Part shown: in pieces, positions 59,582 through 64,000 of the stretch
Numbering within the stretch: position 1 is the first letter of the stretch
Layout: each line of letters begins with the position of its first letter
NCBI GenBank assembly: GCA_019914945.1
Contig: CM034106.1
Coordinates: forward strand, 2,666,001 to 2,730,000
Reading direction: 5' to 3'
DNA from: Typha latifolia
Lineage: Eukaryota > Streptophyta > Magnoliopsida > Poales > Typhaceae
Length of the DNA: 64,000 nt
The notes under the pieces: model-generated
The model's input: the letters and a program-made list of their open reading frames with translations, nothing else
Database searches by the model: none
What the model was told of the DNA's origin: nothing
Program-made: the position numbers and the translations under genes

Positions 59582-61380
59582 GTTAGTTTTGAATCACCTT
59601 TCTTAATTTTATTAGCTAGTATATGTCTCTATTATTAGTTGCTTACTTTGGATGAGCTATTGTGCATTAATTGGTTTCTTGGAGGTTGAAATTGTAGACT
59701 TTGCTAATTGTTGTTCTTTAGCAGATCAATTGTCTTAGAATCATGTTTCTGAAACCTACTGACATGAATGTACTTAACTCCTTATAGATAATGACAGAAA
59801 TGCTTGAACTGTTATGATGCATGCAGCTCACTGTTATTATGCTATTGCTAGAATTGTACTTGGATCATTGGATGTAATTGGAAATAATGTTGGGATGATA
59901 GAAATTGATGAACTAATGAAATGTAAACTCTGTCAGAAGACCTCTATTCAAGCTTGAATTATTTTGTTAATTTGTACTTTTGTCTCTTCATTACAAGTTA
60001 TCATAGTACCTAATACAATGTAATCATTTGATTGCCCTGTTGCTAAAAATGATTTCATTAGTAGGATTAGGCTATTCCATCATTGGGTGGAATTGTAGTC
60101 CTCGGGATTGTAGTTTGTCTAGAGTATCAAATTGATTGATTCTCGTGACAATTGTAGCTCTTCTCACTTGCATTGATTGGCAGTTGTAATAACATGGATG
60201 ATCATTGAATTACTCTTTTTGTGATGTGTATTTGTAGAGTAACGTGGTGGCTTCTATTGCCATATTGTAGTGGTGTAGAATCTAGATTTTTTGGTGAATT
60301 AACACTAAGAAATTATGTGGGATATTTGAGTTATTAGTTATGCTTTTTGCCCAGTAGCTGATAATGATGCAATGATAAGGAGTTTATTCTTTTCAAATTT
60401 TTATAAAAACATGGAAAGGAAAACATCTGAAAACTAGAATCTCTAAACATTGTTGTTGAAGGAATACATAAATTTCCTACTTTTCTAATTTTTTCAAAAT
60501 GCTTAAACACATACTTAAAAAGGCTAATAATTCATATAAAGCTCTTTGTTCTATTCCCTAAGTTATGCTGGGGCTGAAGTTTACGTGGCTCAGCAACAAT
60601 CTTCCCTTTTTGCATGTTAGCTTGCCATATTATTATTCTCCTTTGAGTTGTTTCAATTAGCCATCAAACCAAAGTTTTATCTGGAAACTCTGACCCACAT
60701 GGGAACTATTACCAAACCAACAGATGCGATTTGTTTGCTAGCTCCTCTTCTTAACTCGCGTAATGAAGCAATCCTGACTTTGGTCAATGGATGCATTTTT
60801 TTGCTTCTGACTCCAAGTTTGCTCTACTACTGGAATTTATTACTATATGGGAAGAGTCCTTGAACCTTATTTGGTTATGACCTCCTTACAGGTGGACTCC
60901 TTCCAACAAGAATCAATGTTTCTTTTAACTTGTCATATATTAACTCATATGAGAGAAGATCCATTAATCTTTATGTGGGGATCTTAAATTTTCTTCAATA
61001 GTAGAGCTACTTAGTTTGTGATTCATTAACGAACAGATCTAATTATTATGAAACCTGAAAAGGAAGGCTGAATCAAAAGACTATCTTCAATATCTAGCTA
61101 TGGATTTTGTGGTTCTTTGAAGGTATAATGGTTCAGACTGAAACCAGACAATTACTACGCATAAAATCTTAGTTTGGCTGAAGGACCGCTTGAGAGATTA
61201 AAGATACTCATCTGTATGTGCGATTATAAAGGTTCTGGAACAAATTCTCTTTGTAGGAAAGAGTCCGGGAAACTTATCTTTGGTAAGGTTACAAGTACTT
61301 CCCTTCATTAGAAAAACAAGATGCATCCTCATGAACTGCCAGAATTCTCTAAGCTGGGTGAAAGAATTTGTCGGCAACTC

Positions 61381-61493
61381 AGCATCATGTCATTTTGGTT
61401 GGTATACGACAAAATTGCTTTGATACATAGGGATTGAGCATCATGTCATTTTGGTTGGTATATGACTAAAATTGCTTTGATACATAGGGACTG
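61381..61493 (+). repeat. 56-bp tandem duplication in the IRX14-like intron
   Basis: Two near-identical copies, 61381-61436 and 61437-61493, begin AGCATCATGTCATTTTGG and end TTTGATACATAGGGA. They differ by a few substitutions and a one-base insertion, indicating a recent event. Confidence 0.93.
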
Positions 61494-61636
61494 AGGTCTG
61501 GTTATAGTTTTACCTGTTTGTTTTAAGGGATCACATTCTAGTTGCTATTTACTTTAAAGGCATGAATATTTTAGGAAAATAGGACCCAATGAGAAGTCAG
61601 GTAAATAGAAAACCACTTGAAGAATGGTTCATGAAG

Positions 61637-62203
61637 TCCCCATTTGGATCTAGGTTAGAGAATTCCCTATTATAGATTAAGGAATACTAGTCTAGATTTG
61701 TAACTAAACATCAAATTATCCATACTCTAGATTGAGAACACTATTTAATTATTTCTCACATAAGTGCATTTATAATTTTACCTCTTATTCAACTAAAGTT
61801 ATTTCACATATCATGTCAAAAATTCTCGCATATCTTCTACCACTCACTATTTCATTTTTACAAACCAAAAGTTTTCACTTGATTTATCCGCTTTATTTTT
61901 CTATCTACCTCCCTTTCCTATTACTCACTTATCTTATTTCTTACTCACGTACACATTATATACCTATAAGAAATAAGAATACTTTAATTTGAACTAAATG
62001 TCAAATCAAAAGTAATTGTCTCAATTTTCACTTATTCATATTTTGACCTTTAACTTTATATTACATCAAAGATAATTATTACACCACTATTTTAATTTAC
62101 TTATAAACATCCTATTTTCATCTAAGTTAGAGGTACTATTTTAGGAGTAAGAAATTATAATATTACTCTAGATTTTCCTCTGACTGGAAACCAAACGGGG
62201 CCA
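61637..62203. mobile_element. MITE with CCCC(A/G)TTTGG-type termini in the IRX14-like intron
   Basis: The left terminus CCCCATTTGGATCTAGGTTAGAG pairs with the complement of the right terminus (TCTGACTGGAAACCAAACGGGG). Subterminal ACTCTAGATT and TACTCTAGATTTTCC motifs also face each other. The AT-rich interior is non-coding. The termini resemble those of Tourist/Stowaway-like plant elements generally. Confidence 0.65.
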
Positions 62204-64000
62204 AAAAGAATAAAAATCCATTATCTAGGTTCTATTCTGGAATATTAATGACCTCTATTGCTCAGTGCTATGACCAACAACTACCAGCTCCAAGTATCCT
62301 TGATCAGTTATTTAGAAGAGAACATGCAATTTTATGAATACCTACCTCTAATATTAGTTGTGTTCTAGACATGAAGAGCTTTAACACGAATGCCCCCTCA
62401 CTAATCCGCGAAGAATGAATAGACAAGAAAAATATAGAGGGACCTTTGATATCTGAATATAAAAAAGTTGAATACTAAACTTTGAAGATCTGTTCCATGT
62501 TCTAACCCCTTTGTTTAATCTCCCAATTAAAGCAATACTAGAATTGTACTTTCATTAGTTAGATCGAGGTTTGAACTTCAAAGTTTTACTGGGTGGATCA
62601 GTAACTGATTTAGGAAGCAACATGCTAACTGCGATCTTACTTAGCATGAGAGTATCCAATGATACTAAAACATACATTAAGAAAATCGAAAAGCCATTTG
62701 TTTTCTATTTATCACCTTTATTGTCTCTGGAGTGATGGTCTTATGCTTCTAATGTTTAAAAGAGAAACTTTAATCATCTTAGATGATTTTATCTTTTTGT
62801 CTGATTTTTCATGCATGATTTTCTGCCTATGAATGAAACATTATATAAGACATAATATGTAGAAGTTCATACTTGAAGCCATATCTTTTACTTTATTATG
62901 GAAAATGCTTATGTTTTTTTAGCACTTTCTAATTTTTCTATGTTTTCGACTATCTTAAGAGGACGAGTAGCTATCATAAATAGATAAAATAAGCTTTAAC
63001 ATATTAAGAATCATGCACAAGAATAATGAGTTTCAGCTTAATGAATACACCCTACTATGAGTATGTGGGCTCCAAATAACAGATAACACAATGGTATCCA
63101 CATTAGGCAGGAAATTGCTCTGGTTATTGTGGACAAAGAGATTTAATGTCTAAACTGCTTGAATAAAAATAACTTCTAGTTTATTGTCTTGCTCCTGTGC
63201 TGATGACTCCAATTATTTGCAAACTTTAATGGAGGTATCCAGTGGCCATTTGCCTTGATGCATACTCTCTGACGATTTTCTTACTCATTCTCTAAGAACT
63301 TATTGGTGAGATGCTTAGGTGACAAGATGGTTTGAAGTGTCATTTGAAATCGAGACATTTCGCCGAAAAATTTCGTATTTCAGTCCTATCCGATCCAAAA
63401 CTCTCCTTCGAAACTGGGATCTAACTGAAACAACTATAGTAATAATTTTTTAATGTATGGTTTAAATTCAAACTTGGATTTGATTTGAATTCAAGTTGTA
63501 CTTGAATAAATATCAACCTCATTGCTTAAATAGTTAAATATTATTAGATTTGTGTGATAATTTGGAAAATAAGATAATAAGAACTATTTATCAAAAGGAG
63601 TTTGAAACCGGTATAACAAAACTAGAACCGAAACTGACCGAAATTGACAGAAATGTTTTGTTTTTTAACTAAGCCGAAACTCAAACCCGAACAGGAACTT
63701 TGAACTATGGCAACAATTACTAGAATCCACCTCGTACATGTAATGTTGTATCCCAGTAATTAGAACCTGTTGCTCAGATACAGAGTGTCTTTTGTGTCTG
63801 GTGATATTTATTCAATTATTCTTGATGAAATTGCCCCTCAGATGTGTAGGTAGAAGCTACTCATCACGCTAGCATATTTGGCTTTTGTTCTACCACCTAA
63901 TGACTTATCCTTCTTCCCTGAATCAGTTTCACTTGAGTCAACTTTTTGGATATGCTTTCTAAGACAGAAAACCCTTTGATGTCCATTCCATTGGGAGTGC

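Larger units (their letters stand above)
59582..64000 (+). other. Long 3' intron of the IRX14-like gene (runs off the window)
   Basis: Begins with a GT donor after the codon split in ...FPAG. No splice acceptor followed by the expected W-I-I-D-P-P-like exon was seen before the end of the window, so the intron is probably longer than 4.4 kb. It holds a tandem duplication (61381-61493), a MITE (61637-62203) and a possible eroded repeat with GAAATTTCG/CCGAAATT motifs (63340-63710). Confidence 0.6.

Noticed and set aside
61732..61992. 86-codon frame
   Set aside because: Lies entirely in the AT-rich interior of a MITE and has no domain.

Overview
The window is nuclear DNA from a flowering plant, most likely a monocot and probably not a grass. 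The genes carry many spliceosomal introns. The intergenic DNA is AT-rich and crowded with LINEs, LTR fragments and foldback MITEs. Several genes start with a very GC-rich first exon and become AT-rich downstream, which is typical of monocots. Species cannot be settled from sequence alone.

Layout, left to right. (1) At 62-1780 (+) lies the 3' part of an APETALA2/TOE-type transcription factor that keeps a miR172 target site. (2) At 5099-14820 (+) is a complete nine-exon cytoplasmic poly(A)-binding protein with four RRMs and a C-terminal MLLE domain. Its sixth intron has been expanded by a large inverted pair of LTRs. (3) At 17853-26150 (+) is a complete nine-exon SUD1/CER9 (Doa10/MARCH6-type) ER membrane ubiquitin ligase. 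(4) From 27.6 to 33.0 kb is a decayed LINE with a hAT-like foldback element directly against its 3' end. (5) At 36097-37419 (+) is an intronless, GC-rich secreted leucine-rich-repeat protein. (6) At 42428-45097 (-) is a complete five-exon RD21-type papain-like cysteine protease with a granulin domain. (7) From 45.3 to 58.0 kb is gene-poor repeat territory: MITEs, microsatellites, a partial LTR element and a second dead LINE on the minus strand. (8) From 58299 (+) are the first two exons of an IRX14-like GT43 glycosyltransferase; its remaining exon or exons were not found before the window ends.

The genes are independent housekeeping or developmental loci, not an operon or cluster. They cover translation and mRNA stability (PABP), ER-associated degradation and sterol/wax control (SUD1), xylan synthesis (IRX14-like), wall LRR protein, vacuolar/ER-body proteolysis (RD21) and flowering-time/floral identity control (AP2-like). 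I found no CRISPR array, biosynthetic cluster, intact viral insertion, confident tRNA/rRNA gene or novel multi-gene system. The most interesting features are regulatory or structural: the miR172 site, the A-rich/telo-box 5' region of PABP, the inverted LTR pair in the PABP intron, and several foldback element families that recur in this one window. All exon boundaries were inferred by eye from GT-AG sites, preserved reading frame and family resemblance, without transcripts.
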